From assembly GCF_001721045.1 (NCBI RefSeq), contig NZ_MDER01000036.1, positions 22,654 to 86,653 of the forward strand: 64,000 nt of DNA. Direction: 5' to 3'. A model generated the notes under the pieces. It worked only from the letters and a program-made list of their open reading frames with translations. It had not been told where the DNA came from and searched no databases. The translations under genes and the position numbers were made by a program. Shown here piece after piece: positions 36,198-43,239 of this stretch. The DNA comes from Paenibacillus nuruki (GTDB lineage: Bacteria > Bacillota > Bacilli > Paenibacillales > Paenibacillaceae). Position 1 is the first letter of the stretch; each line of letters begins with the position of its first letter.

Positions 36198-37025
36198 TTA
36201 AATGAGCTTGGTTGAATCACTCTGACGCAATCCATGTTGATACAAATCATAAAAATGGTGCGTAGGACCGGGACCTGAACCCAGATTCAACGAATGACGA
36301 ATCGCTGTGGTTACATAAGCTTTGGCCTGCTTAACCGCTTCTTGTAAATTACCACTTAATGCAAGCCCTGCTGCAATAGCAGAAGAATACGTGCATCCTG
36401 TACCATGCGTATTCAAAGTATGAATTCGTTTTTCTGTAAAATAATACATTTGCTGACCATCATATAATATATCTGTAGCTTCATCGCCAAGTGAGTGCCC
36501 ACCTTTGATAAGTACATGACGCACGCCTTGATCGGCTATTCGCTTAGCAGCTTCTTCCATATCCTGTATCGATTCAATTGTTATCCCTGTAATCCGCTCT
36601 GCTTCTGGAATATTAGGTGTCAGGATATCGGCAAGTGGTAAAATGTCTCGAATCAATGTACCTACTGCCTCTTGTTTCATTAATGGGCTTCCATTTTTGG
36701 CATACATGACAGGATCGATCACAATATGTTCAGGACGATACTGCTTAAGCTTATAAGCAACAGCTTCCATACAATCACGATCCGATAACATACCAATCTT
36801 AACAGCATCTGTGCCGATATCTTCATAGATTGCATCAATCTGATCGCTGATTATTTCTGGCGTGATATTCTGAATACTGATCACACGAGCTGTATTCTCA
36901 GCCACTACAGATACAATCACACTCATACCGAATACACCATACGCTGAAAATGTTTTGAGATCTGCCTGTATGCCAGCGCCTCCGCTACAATCAGAGCCTG
37001 CAATCGTTAGTAATTTTTTCATCAT
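36198..37025 (-). CDS. bcmD: BcmD-type hydroxymethylpyrimidine kinase (ThiD homolog)
   Basis: 275 aa ribokinase-fold kinase, a second ThiD in the window. Motifs are [39 protein letters not shown] and [15 protein letters not shown]. The housekeeping thiD (13150-13974) sits in the riboswitch operon, whereas this one follows thiaminase I by 37 nt. In the Clostridium botulinum bacimethrin cluster the ThiD homolog is called BcmD. It could phosphorylate bacimethrin or HMP salvaged by the thiaminase. Alone it would simply be called ThiD; the operon justifies the symbol. Confidence 0.8.
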   Translation of the reverse strand: MMKKLLTIAGSDCSGGAGIQADLKTFSAYGVFGMSVIVSVVAENTARVISIQNITPEIISDQIDAIYEDIGTDAVKIGMLSDRDCMEAVAYKLKQYRPEHIVIDPVMYAKNGSPLMKQEAVGTLIRDILPLADILTPNIPEAERITGITIESIQDMEEAAKRIADQGVRHVLIKGGHSLGDEATDILYDGQQMYYFTEKRIHTLNTHGTGCTYSSAIAAGLALSGNLQEAVKQAKAYVTTAIRHSLNLGSGPGPTHHFYDLYQHGLRQSDSTKLI

Positions 37026-37062
37026 CCGTCTCCTAATCTCAATAGAATAGAAGTAGCTTTGG

Positions 37063-38289
37063 TTACTGCACAGCCACTGTTGCTAAGCGATCTGTAATAG
37101 TGACTTTGGCTTGTTCGATCCAATTTCTTGCATCTGGTCCCATTTTGAATATTTTGTTATCGGGATGAGTAGCAATCGGGATCAATTGGCTATAAATCGG
37201 GAATTGCTGTTGCATTTTTTGATATACACTATGTCTTGCAGGTAACAAATATTGAGGATACACTTTAGCTTCATTTGGAGAAATAGCATCTACCATCGTT
37301 TGACTAGCTGTAATCACATTTGCTAATTTGATAGCAATGTCTTGCTTGGCAGGATCTGTAATAGCCGAATTCACACCAACCATATCTCCATAAAACACAG
37401 GAATATCTGTCTTATTGGACATGGAGATCGTTTTAAAATTCACATCATCTGCATAATCACCCATACTAGACATTGCTTCTGTATATCCAATAAATGCACG
37501 ACCTATACCGCTACGGAACCAATCTGCTCGAATATAAGCATCGTTGTTGTCAGGCCAGTACTCAATTTGATCTTTACCACCCATTTTTTGTAATTGTTTT
37601 AGACTTTTAAATGCTTTTGAATTTAATGTATTAGGGTCAGGTAAAACGGTATAATCGCTATATTCTTGACGAGTATCTAACAACGCATCGAGGTACATAG
37701 CTGCTTTGGTAGTACCGCTAGACATATCAATCAGCAACCCTTCATTATTTTCAGGAATAACGCCTGTCGATTGTCGTTCACCTAAAATGCGATATAAGTC
37801 GGGTACACTACGGACAGAGGCAAGGGCTGTATCATCTTCCCGATAAAATAATAAATTCGTACACACAATTTGCGGAATACAGTAGGCTGCTCCATTTACT
37901 GTACATCCTTCCATAGCAAAATCAATAATATCTTGGCGATCTTGAATTTTATTTTGTGGTATCGCTTTCAAGTATCCTTTGTCTACAAAATGAGATAAAA
38001 AGATCGCATCAAATACGAACACATCTACATTCGCATCTGGATCAGCTTCATATCCATCCCATTTGACAAAATTCAAGCGTACATTAGGCTCAACTTCTGC
38101 CCAATTTTTCACTACGGCTTGCTGAAAACGCTCTGGATCAGGAACATAATCGTATAATGCTACATTGATGACTGTTGGTTGATCTGTAGCCGCTGCATAA
38201 CTGTAACTAGCATTGGGCAGGATACCAAACATCATTAGAAACGAAATAACAACCAAAAATCCTTTTTGGCGAACAGTACTATTCCTCAT
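37063..38289 (-). CDS. bcmE: Secreted thiaminase I
   Basis: 408 aa with a Sec signal peptide (hydrophobic residues about 11-28, cleavage near SYAAA) and a periplasmic-binding-protein fold. It displaces the thiazole of thiamin with a nucleophile. The active Cys is in QIVCTNLLFYR (Cys143) and the catalytic Glu in FIGYTEAMSSMGDYA (Glu271). In the Paenibacillus thiaminolyticus crystal numbering these are Cys113 and Glu241, the same 30-residue offset for both. Automatic annotation may call it an extracellular solute-binding protein. It lies between bcmC (43 nt) and bcmD (37 nt). Confidence 0.93.
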   Translation of the reverse strand: MRNSTVRQKGFLVVISFLMMFGILPNASYSYAAATDQPTVINVALYDYVPDPERFQQAVVKNWAEVEPNVRLNFVKWDGYEADPDANVDVFVFDAIFLSHFVDKGYLKAIPQNKIQDRQDIIDFAMEGCTVNGAAYCIPQIVCTNLLFYREDDTALASVRSVPDLYRILGERQSTGVIPENNEGLLIDMSSGTTKAAMYLDALLDTRQEYSDYTVLPDPNTLNSKAFKSLKQLQKMGGKDQIEYWPDNNDAYIRADWFRSGIGRAFIGYTEAMSSMGDYADDVNFKTISMSNKTDIPVFYGDMVGVNSAITDPAKQDIAIKLANVITASQTMVDAISPNEAKVYPQYLLPARHSVYQKMQQQFPIYSQLIPIATHPDNKIFKMGPDARNWIEQAKVTITDRLATVAVQ

Positions 38290-38332
38290 TATTATTACCC
38301 CATCTCTTTATATCGATTGGTCTATCACATGC

Positions 38333-39097
38333 TTACGCCGATTTTATAGCTTTATAGATAACAAAAGGGGCTTGATACTGCTCATCACCCCATTTCGAGT
38401 GATCATATTGCTCCTCATACTGACGTAACTTGCTGACCGAAATATCATCAATACATGGTTCCATGATCTGAATAGAATCAAAACCTGCTTGTTCTAACAT
38501 CTCTTCATAAAAATGCTTGGACCAATAAAAATCATTTAAGATTAAATCTGAACTTTCAGGAATCTTGAGAAACTGTTGTTTGCGGTCTCCGTCTGTATAT
38601 TTCTTTCCTTTTTCTCCATTGCGAAATGTAGTGAACTCATATCCGGTTGCATCTGGATTCGAATCCAATACTAATAACGGCTTGCCCGGCTTCAGTACTC
38701 GGTAGATTTCTGTAAGCATATGACGAATATGATCTACACTAGAATTATTAATAATCACAAAACAGTTCACAGCGCAATCTATCGAATCCGATTCTAAAAA
38801 GTCTAATTGATTATTGTGAATCAATTGATAATTGATCTGCGGATGTGCTCGTTGATCTGTTGCTATTTTCAACATATTCTCTGACTCATCTACAGCAATG
38901 ACTTGATAACGCTGGTGTTGATTTGCTATGCGTTCAGCCACTTTCCCAGGGCCACAGCCATAATCAAGGATCGTATGAATAGTAGGATCTGAATCCAACA
39001 CAGCAAACAAATAACGGAACCCTAAGATATCTTCTAACATATCGTTATATGCATTGAATTGAGTGGATACAGTATTTTCTTTCCAAGAAGTATGCAT
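38333..39097 (-). CDS. bcmC: SAM-dependent methyltransferase, candidate BcmC
   Basis: 254 aa class I methyltransferase. Motif I is ILDYGCGPGKVAERI, with the acidic motif II in VIAVDESENML and later IYRVLKPGKPLLVLD. In bacimethrin synthesis the methyltransferase adds the 2-O-methyl group to hydroxymethylcytosine. The ATG at 39097 shares one base with the bcmA stop (TAATG) and uses the GGAGGAG in the bcmA end. The open frame to 39136 lies within bcmA. The substrate is inferred from the operon. Confidence 0.8.
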   Translation of the reverse strand: MHTSWKENTVSTQFNAYNDMLEDILGFRYLFAVLDSDPTIHTILDYGCGPGKVAERIANQHQRYQVIAVDESENMLKIATDQRAHPQINYQLIHNNQLDFLESDSIDCAVNCFVIINNSSVDHIRHMLTEIYRVLKPGKPLLVLDSNPDATGYEFTTFRNGEKGKKYTDGDRKQQFLKIPESSDLILNDFYWSKHFYEEMLEQAGFDSIQIMEPCIDDISVSKLRQYEEQYDHSKWGDEQYQAPFVIYKAIKSA

Positions 39098-40098
39098 TAC
39101 ATCTCCTCCATTATGATCGAAAAGTAAGATTCCCACTTCTGCTGAACAAGCATCTGATAAAGGGGAATCAATTTTTGGTAAAGCGTATGGTCTATTACTT
39201 TCTTCTGTTGAATCGATTGATACACAGCGAATAGCAAAATCACCTGTTTCCAGTAATCATCTATATCCAAACGATCAATATCCACTGGCTTTAAAGTTAT
39301 TGTTCCTTGTCTAAGTTGCTGTTCATACTCAAAAACAACTTGCAGATCTGATCGATTATCTTTTAGAGGCATAGGAGGAAAAGGATAGGCTGGTACAGTT
39401 CCGATCTGTTTAGCTTTGGAGAGTACTGTCTTCGTCTGTACATAATCTGTCTCGTAAATGTGGACAGAAGCTACATTATGATAGTATTTCCCCACCTCTA
39501 TTCCTAACTCGGTAGCCATAAGTTCTTGTAGAAAAGTAAACGAAAATACATCACTCAGCATGCCACGGTAAGCATCATTTGCACGCATATAACTACTCAT
39601 ATACAGTTGACCTTCACGGATAAAAAACTGCAATCCGATAGTACAAGACACATCAATATTTTCTAGTTGAAGTACTTCACTGGCATCAAAAATAGATAGA
39701 AATGCACGTTTGGAATCAGGATCTTCACGAAGCACTTCTTTAATACGCTCCCATTGATTCAATCGCTTATCCCCATATGCAAATAATTTGGGTCCATAAG
39801 CTGTTCCTGTTAATGTGCGACCGTCTGCTGAATATTTGCTCATATTGCTGGCATAATAATGGATAAAGTCCAGATTATTACTACCTGATAGATACCATAA
39901 AGCTTCTGCAAAATTAAAAATAATATTGGTCTTCCGCTCGGGTACATAACAGATGCGTTCAATAGGAGATTCAATTCCATACGTATAATTCAGAACTTCC
40001 CGGCTTCGATTGCCACGTGGCTGATTATAGAATTGCGGCTTATGATATACCTCGGCAAGCGTATACAGATAAGCATCATGAAAATGATTAAAGATCAT
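39097..40098 (-). CDS. bcmA: Thymidylate-synthase-fold CMP 5-hydroxymethylase, candidate BcmA
   Basis: 333 aa. The nucleophile Cys lies in VSCTIGLQF (Cys152) and the dUMP-loop equivalent in MRANDAYRGM. At the position of the thymidylate synthase Asn that reads the uracil ring (PFN), this protein has Asp (LSDVF, Asp183). Phage T4 dCMP hydroxymethylase also has Asp there, so a cytosine substrate is expected. The reaction would be CMP plus methylene-tetrahydrofolate to 5-hydroxymethyl-CMP. ATG 40098 overlaps bcmB by 11 nt; a TTG at 40104 is possible. It is easily misannotated as ThyA. Confidence 0.82.
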   Translation of the reverse strand: MIFNHFHDAYLYTLAEVYHKPQFYNQPRGNRSREVLNYTYGIESPIERICYVPERKTNIIFNFAEALWYLSGSNNLDFIHYYASNMSKYSADGRTLTGTAYGPKLFAYGDKRLNQWERIKEVLREDPDSKRAFLSIFDASEVLQLENIDVSCTIGLQFFIREGQLYMSSYMRANDAYRGMLSDVFSFTFLQELMATELGIEVGKYYHNVASVHIYETDYVQTKTVLSKAKQIGTVPAYPFPPMPLKDNRSDLQVVFEYEQQLRQGTITLKPVDIDRLDIDDYWKQVILLFAVYQSIQQKKVIDHTLYQKLIPLYQMLVQQKWESYFSIIMEEM

Positions 40099-40555
40099 AA
40101 GCAATAAGCCTTTCTTGCAATACCTGTTCCAACTGCTGAATACAATCTTCTTCCGTATGATACGTTACATAATCAACAGGACATACCGTGTGTAAGCCTC
40201 TCACCAGATAAGCGTACTGTTCAAGATCATGATCTAATAGTAAAATCATATTTTTCTGCATAGCAGATGCCCAACCTATTTCGATATGAGTTCCTGGGGA
40301 TGCTGGGATACCGGGCAAAGCCACAAATAAATCACATTTTTCAATCTCGTCAAAATCAATTTTGGTGCATTGTTCTGGAGGCATAAATTTCTGTCCCCAT
40401 TGTTCTCTTTTGTGCGCATTATGTACCTCATAACCTCGACTTTCAAAAAAATCGATCAATCTTATTAAGAAATTCTGCGTCCCTTTTTCCAAGGTAGCTG
40501 TTTCCATATTCATTAGATTTTTAAAAGGAGCTGCCAAAAATAATTTTTTATTCAT
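40088..40555 (-). CDS. bcmB: MilB-like (hydroxymethyl)CMP N-glycosidase, candidate BcmB
   Basis: 155 aa nucleoside 2-deoxyribosyltransferase-fold protein. The N-terminal LFLAAPFKN forms the phosphate/ribose loop. SPGTHIEIGWA carries the catalytic Glu (Glu92), matching the SGGxHxELG-like motif of MilB, which hydrolyses hydroxymethyl-CMP in mildiomycin synthesis. It would release 5-hydroxymethylcytosine. GGAGGG lies 7 nt upstream of the ATG. It is the first gene of the operon and overlaps bcmA. Confidence 0.82.
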   Translation of the reverse strand: MNKKLFLAAPFKNLMNMETATLEKGTQNFLIRLIDFFESRGYEVHNAHKREQWGQKFMPPEQCTKIDFDEIEKCDLFVALPGIPASPGTHIEIGWASAMQKNMILLLDHDLEQYAYLVRGLHTVCPVDYVTYHTEEDCIQQLEQVLQERLIAYDL

Positions 40556-40575
40556 ATTCTACCCTCCAATGATAT

Positions 40576-40629
40576 TTTATTTACAATATATACTAAATAA
40601 TATCATTTAATGTTATTTTAGTAAATAAA
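40576..40629. promoter_or_regulatory. Nested inverted repeats in the bcmB-nudix divergent promoter
   Basis: Outer arms TTTATTTAC (40576-40584) and GTAAATAAA (40621-40629); inner arms ACTAAATAA (40592-40600) and TTATTTTAGT (40613-40622). The AT-rich dyad covers the likely bcm promoter. No TPP aptamer is present here, so control is probably by a DNA-binding protein. Confidence 0.45.
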
Positions 40630-40719
40630 GGGTATTATCCCAAAAATGTTTTCTGATCTAAGGAAAGTGTATAATAGACTCAAAATTCAATGATTCTATT
40701 TCGTTTAGGAGGAAATACT

Positions 40720-41163
40720 TTGTCTGTCGTTATTGATGAACTTTATGCAGGGATTGCTGTCATTATTTTTAATGCCGAGGGTCATGTCTTTTTGCAACAG
40801 CGGCTTGATGTCGGACAATGGGGCATACCTTCAGGACATGTAGAAAAAGGAGAAACAGTCACGCAAGCAGTTGTACGAGAGCTGAAAGAAGAAACAGGAT
40901 TAGATGTAGAAGTCACACGCTTAATTGGGGTCTATTCTGATCCAGATAGCCAGATTTTTGAATATCCTAATGGAAAAAATGTTCATTTTATTACCAATTG
41001 TTTTGAAGCAATTATTATCGGTGGAGAGCTTATCGTTGATCCTAAAGAATCACTTGATTATCAATTTTTCCCTACTGATCAGTTACCCGCCAATCTACTT
41101 CGTATGCATCCTAGATGGTTAGCCGATGCGCTAGAGCAACGACCTCAAGCTTTTATTCGATAA
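40720..41163 (+). CDS. Nudix hydrolase, possible bacimethrin self-protection enzyme
   Basis: 147 aa. A complete Nudix box runs from GHVEKGETV to RELKEETGL (GX5EX7REUXEEXGU). The N-terminal QQRLDVGQWGIPSG is MutT-like. The TTG at 40720 is chosen for TAGGAGG 7 nt upstream. A TATAAT at 40670-40675 serves as -10. It is divergent from bcmB across 164 bp. The E. coli Nudix enzyme NudJ (YmfB) is reported to hydrolyse HMP-PP and thiamin-PP. By analogy this one could destroy toxic methoxy-pyrimidine or methoxythiamin pyrophosphates. That role is inferred. Confidence 0.75.
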   Translation: MSVVIDELYAGIAVIIFNAEGHVFLQQRLDVGQWGIPSGHVEKGETVTQAVVRELKEETGLDVEVTRLIGVYSDPDSQIFEYPNGKNVHFITNCFEAIIIGGELIVDPKESLDYQFFPTDQLPANLLRMHPRWLADALEQRPQAFIR

Positions 41164-41185
41164 ATCTTCTCATATCGGTCAGTAA

Positions 41186-41228
41186 GCAAAAAGAAGGCAG
41201 ACCTTTATTAAGGTTGCCTTCTTTTTGC
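41186..41228 (+). terminator. Intrinsic terminator of the Nudix gene
   Basis: Long stem from GCAAAAAGAAGGCA to TGCCTTCTTTTTGC with inner ACCTT/AAGGT, 4-nt loop, T-rich 3' arm. It lies 23 bp after the stop. Confidence 0.85.
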
Positions 41229-41491
41229 TTACTCATTATTTTACTTAAGAAATGAAGCCTTTATTCAGATTTCCTTACCACCCTTTTTTTACCAACTATA
41301 AGCAAAAATATTGTTACTATTTCAAGAAGACGATGTAACTTTTTATATATTCATTTCGTTTAAAATAAAGTTCAGATGTTACATTTTATGTTGTCTGACT
41401 GTCTATTCTATGTTGTGTCCATTTAAAAAAAGTAGTATTTGTCCGATAATAAGATTTTACCACCTGGCTATAAAGGAGTACTTAAACACGA
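41229..41491. other. Intergenic region before deacetylase 2
   Basis: No supported gene. An open frame at 41311-41595 overlaps the deacetylase start, has no ribosome site and looks spurious. The deacetylase promoter is expected here. Confidence 0.35.
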
Positions 41492-42451
41492 ATGAAAAAG
41501 CATTGGAAAAAATATGCACTTGCCCTCATGGCAGTATTACTGGTTGTCTATGTTCTCGGGGTGAATTTCCCCAAATCTTCTATCCTTGCACATAAAATAT
41601 GTAGCTCATGGGTCGCTGCTCAGAATGAAGTCTTTTATTATGAACATCGTGATGCACTTAATCAACGTAATGTTGCATTAGCCGCAGATTATGTTGCTCC
41701 TGAAGGTACAGCCGATAAGATCCCTGTACTGATGTATCATTATATTACCCCTAAAAAGGATAATACCGAGCCTACTAATAATTCGATTGTAAATTTAGAA
41801 TCATTTGAAGCAGATATGAAATACTTACACGATAACGGTTACCATACGGCAACCCTACAACAGTTAGAACAATATGTGGATGAAGAAATTTCGTTACCTG
41901 ACAAAACAGTCGTGATCTCATTTGATGATGGGTATCAAAACAATATTATCTATGCGTATCCGATTCTCAAAAAATATGGATTCCATGCAACATTATTCGT
42001 GATTGGTTCACGGATTCAAGACAAAACGACAGCATTTGATCCCCACAAAACAAGCTATGTATCCAAAGAAGAAATGGAAGCTTCTAAAGATGTATTTGAA
42101 TACAACAGTCATACGTATAATCTACATTACAAAACATTACTTCACTGTGGCGATGATTATGCTGCTGGTATGAATGAAGCAAGCTTTATCGCTGATGATA
42201 AAATTATGCGTTCTGAAGCAGGGATCAATACTCCTTACTTTGCTTATCCATTCGGGGATTTCCGTATGCAAATGGTCTATGCACTGAAAGAGTCTGGATA
42301 TCGTATGGCATTTACAGTACACCAAGGATTTGTCCGACCTGGAGATGATCCACTGACTCTCAAGCGATTAACGGTTGTATCAAATACGAATATTGATGAG
42401 TTGCTTCATATGAACCATGATCCGGATGGTACTTCACCTGTTGCTCCTTAA
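41492..42451 (+). CDS. Membrane-anchored polysaccharide deacetylase, copy 2
   Basis: 319 aa paralog of 29656-30591. It has an N-terminal signal anchor (residues 6-25) and a NodB domain: IPVLMYHYITP, SFDDGYQNN, YNSHTYNLHY, TPYFAYPFGD. HQGFVRPGDDP is near the end. The metal Asp and both His are retained, so it should be active. AAGGAG is 13 nt before the ATG, somewhat far. It is not obviously linked to the bcm genes despite proximity. Confidence 0.87.
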   Translation: MKKHWKKYALALMAVLLVVYVLGVNFPKSSILAHKICSSWVAAQNEVFYYEHRDALNQRNVALAADYVAPEGTADKIPVLMYHYITPKKDNTEPTNNSIVNLESFEADMKYLHDNGYHTATLQQLEQYVDEEISLPDKTVVISFDDGYQNNIIYAYPILKKYGFHATLFVIGSRIQDKTTAFDPHKTSYVSKEEMEASKDVFEYNSHTYNLHYKTLLHCGDDYAAGMNEASFIADDKIMRSEAGINTPYFAYPFGDFRMQMVYALKESGYRMAFTVHQGFVRPGDDPLTLKRLTVVSNTNIDELLHMNHDPDGTSPVAP

Positions 42452-42478
42452 TGTAGATATTCACACCACCATAGAATA

Positions 42479-42543
42479 GATCACAAAAAAAGCTACTTCT
42501 CTATAGGTCATCAACCTATAAACAGAAGTAGCTTTTTTGTGAT
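42479..42543. terminator. Large bidirectional terminator
   Basis: Outer arms (42479-42500 with 42523-42543) contain AAGCTACTTCT/AGAAGTAGCTT, with a nested TATAGGT/ACCTATA hairpin. It separates the convergent deacetylase 2 and SLH genes. Confidence 0.85.
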
Positions 42544-42561
42544 CATCATTCGTACGTTTGT

Positions 42562-43212
42562 TTAATTCGCTGTTGGCAAAGCAGGCAGATCTGCTGGATT
42601 CGAAGCTTCTGTAGGACGATCAAGCAATCCGCCTACACCATAATCTGCAAAGTTTTTGATAAATTGAAGGGCTTCTGCACGAGTTAATGCTTTGCTTCCT
42701 TTAAAAGAAGCGATCGACACTTGAGAAGCATCACTGCCGTTAGCTAGACCTAGAGCTAACATATATTGAATCGCATCATTGCCCGTATAATTCACACCTT
42801 CGGCAGAAGAGATCAATTGTGCAACCCCAGTACGAGTAAGAATCTGATTACGAGTAGTTGTATTGGTATAACTACTCACTGGATAATTCAAAGCTTTGGC
42901 ACGAGCATAATAAGGATTTGCCCAGTTCCCTGTTTTACTACTCGTCACTTCTGGTTCAAATGTGCGAATCAACATCGCTAAAAATTCAGCTTCGCTAACT
43001 GTTTTGTTTGGTTTGAACTGACCGTCTTTGTATCCATTGACTAAGCCTGCTTCATATCCCCATTGAATCGTATCTTTTGCCCAGTAACTATTCGAAATAT
43101 CTGAAAAAGGAAGCCCATCGGCGGCTTGCGCTTTGGTAGAAGACATTGTGCTCCATAAAGAGAATGCCAGACATAGGGTAAGCCCTATTTGAAGCCATGA
43201 TTTAATTTTCAT
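42562..43212 (-). CDS. Secreted S-layer homology (SLH) domain protein
   Basis: 216 aa. A Sec signal peptide (cleavage near AQA-ADG, residue 31) is followed by SLH repeats: FSDISNSYWAKDTIQWGYEAGLVNGYKDGQF and a degenerate pair ending KALTRAEALQFI. SLH repeats bind pyruvylated wall polymer, so the protein should sit on the cell surface. No catalytic domain is present. It starts 27 nt after the S8 protease stop with AAGGTG upstream, so it is probably cotranscribed and may tether or regulate that protease. Confidence 0.85.
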   Translation of the reverse strand: MKIKSWLQIGLTLCLAFSLWSTMSSTKAQAADGLPFSDISNSYWAKDTIQWGYEAGLVNGYKDGQFKPNKTVSEAEFLAMLIRTFEPEVTSSKTGNWANPYYARAKALNYPVSSYTNTTTRNQILTRTGVAQLISSAEGVNYTGNDAIQYMLALGLANGSDASQVSIASFKGSKALTRAEALQFIKNFADYGVGGLLDRPTEASNPADLPALPTAN

Positions 43213-43239
43213 TGGTATGCACCTTTCTTATCTATATTT

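Noticed and set aside
37063..38289. Extracellular solute-binding protein of an ABC transporter
   Set aside because: The fold is shared with binding proteins, but there is no lipobox and no transporter nearby, and the thiaminase I Cys and Glu are both in place.
39097..40104. Housekeeping thymidylate synthase
   Set aside because: The fold is right, but the Asn-to-Asp change at the specificity site and the position between a MilB-like glycosidase and a methyltransferase indicate a CMP hydroxymethylase.
41311..41595. 94-aa open frame before deacetylase 2
   Set aside because: No ribosome site, overlaps the deacetylase start in another frame, and its low-complexity Cys/Phe-rich sequence does not look like a protein.
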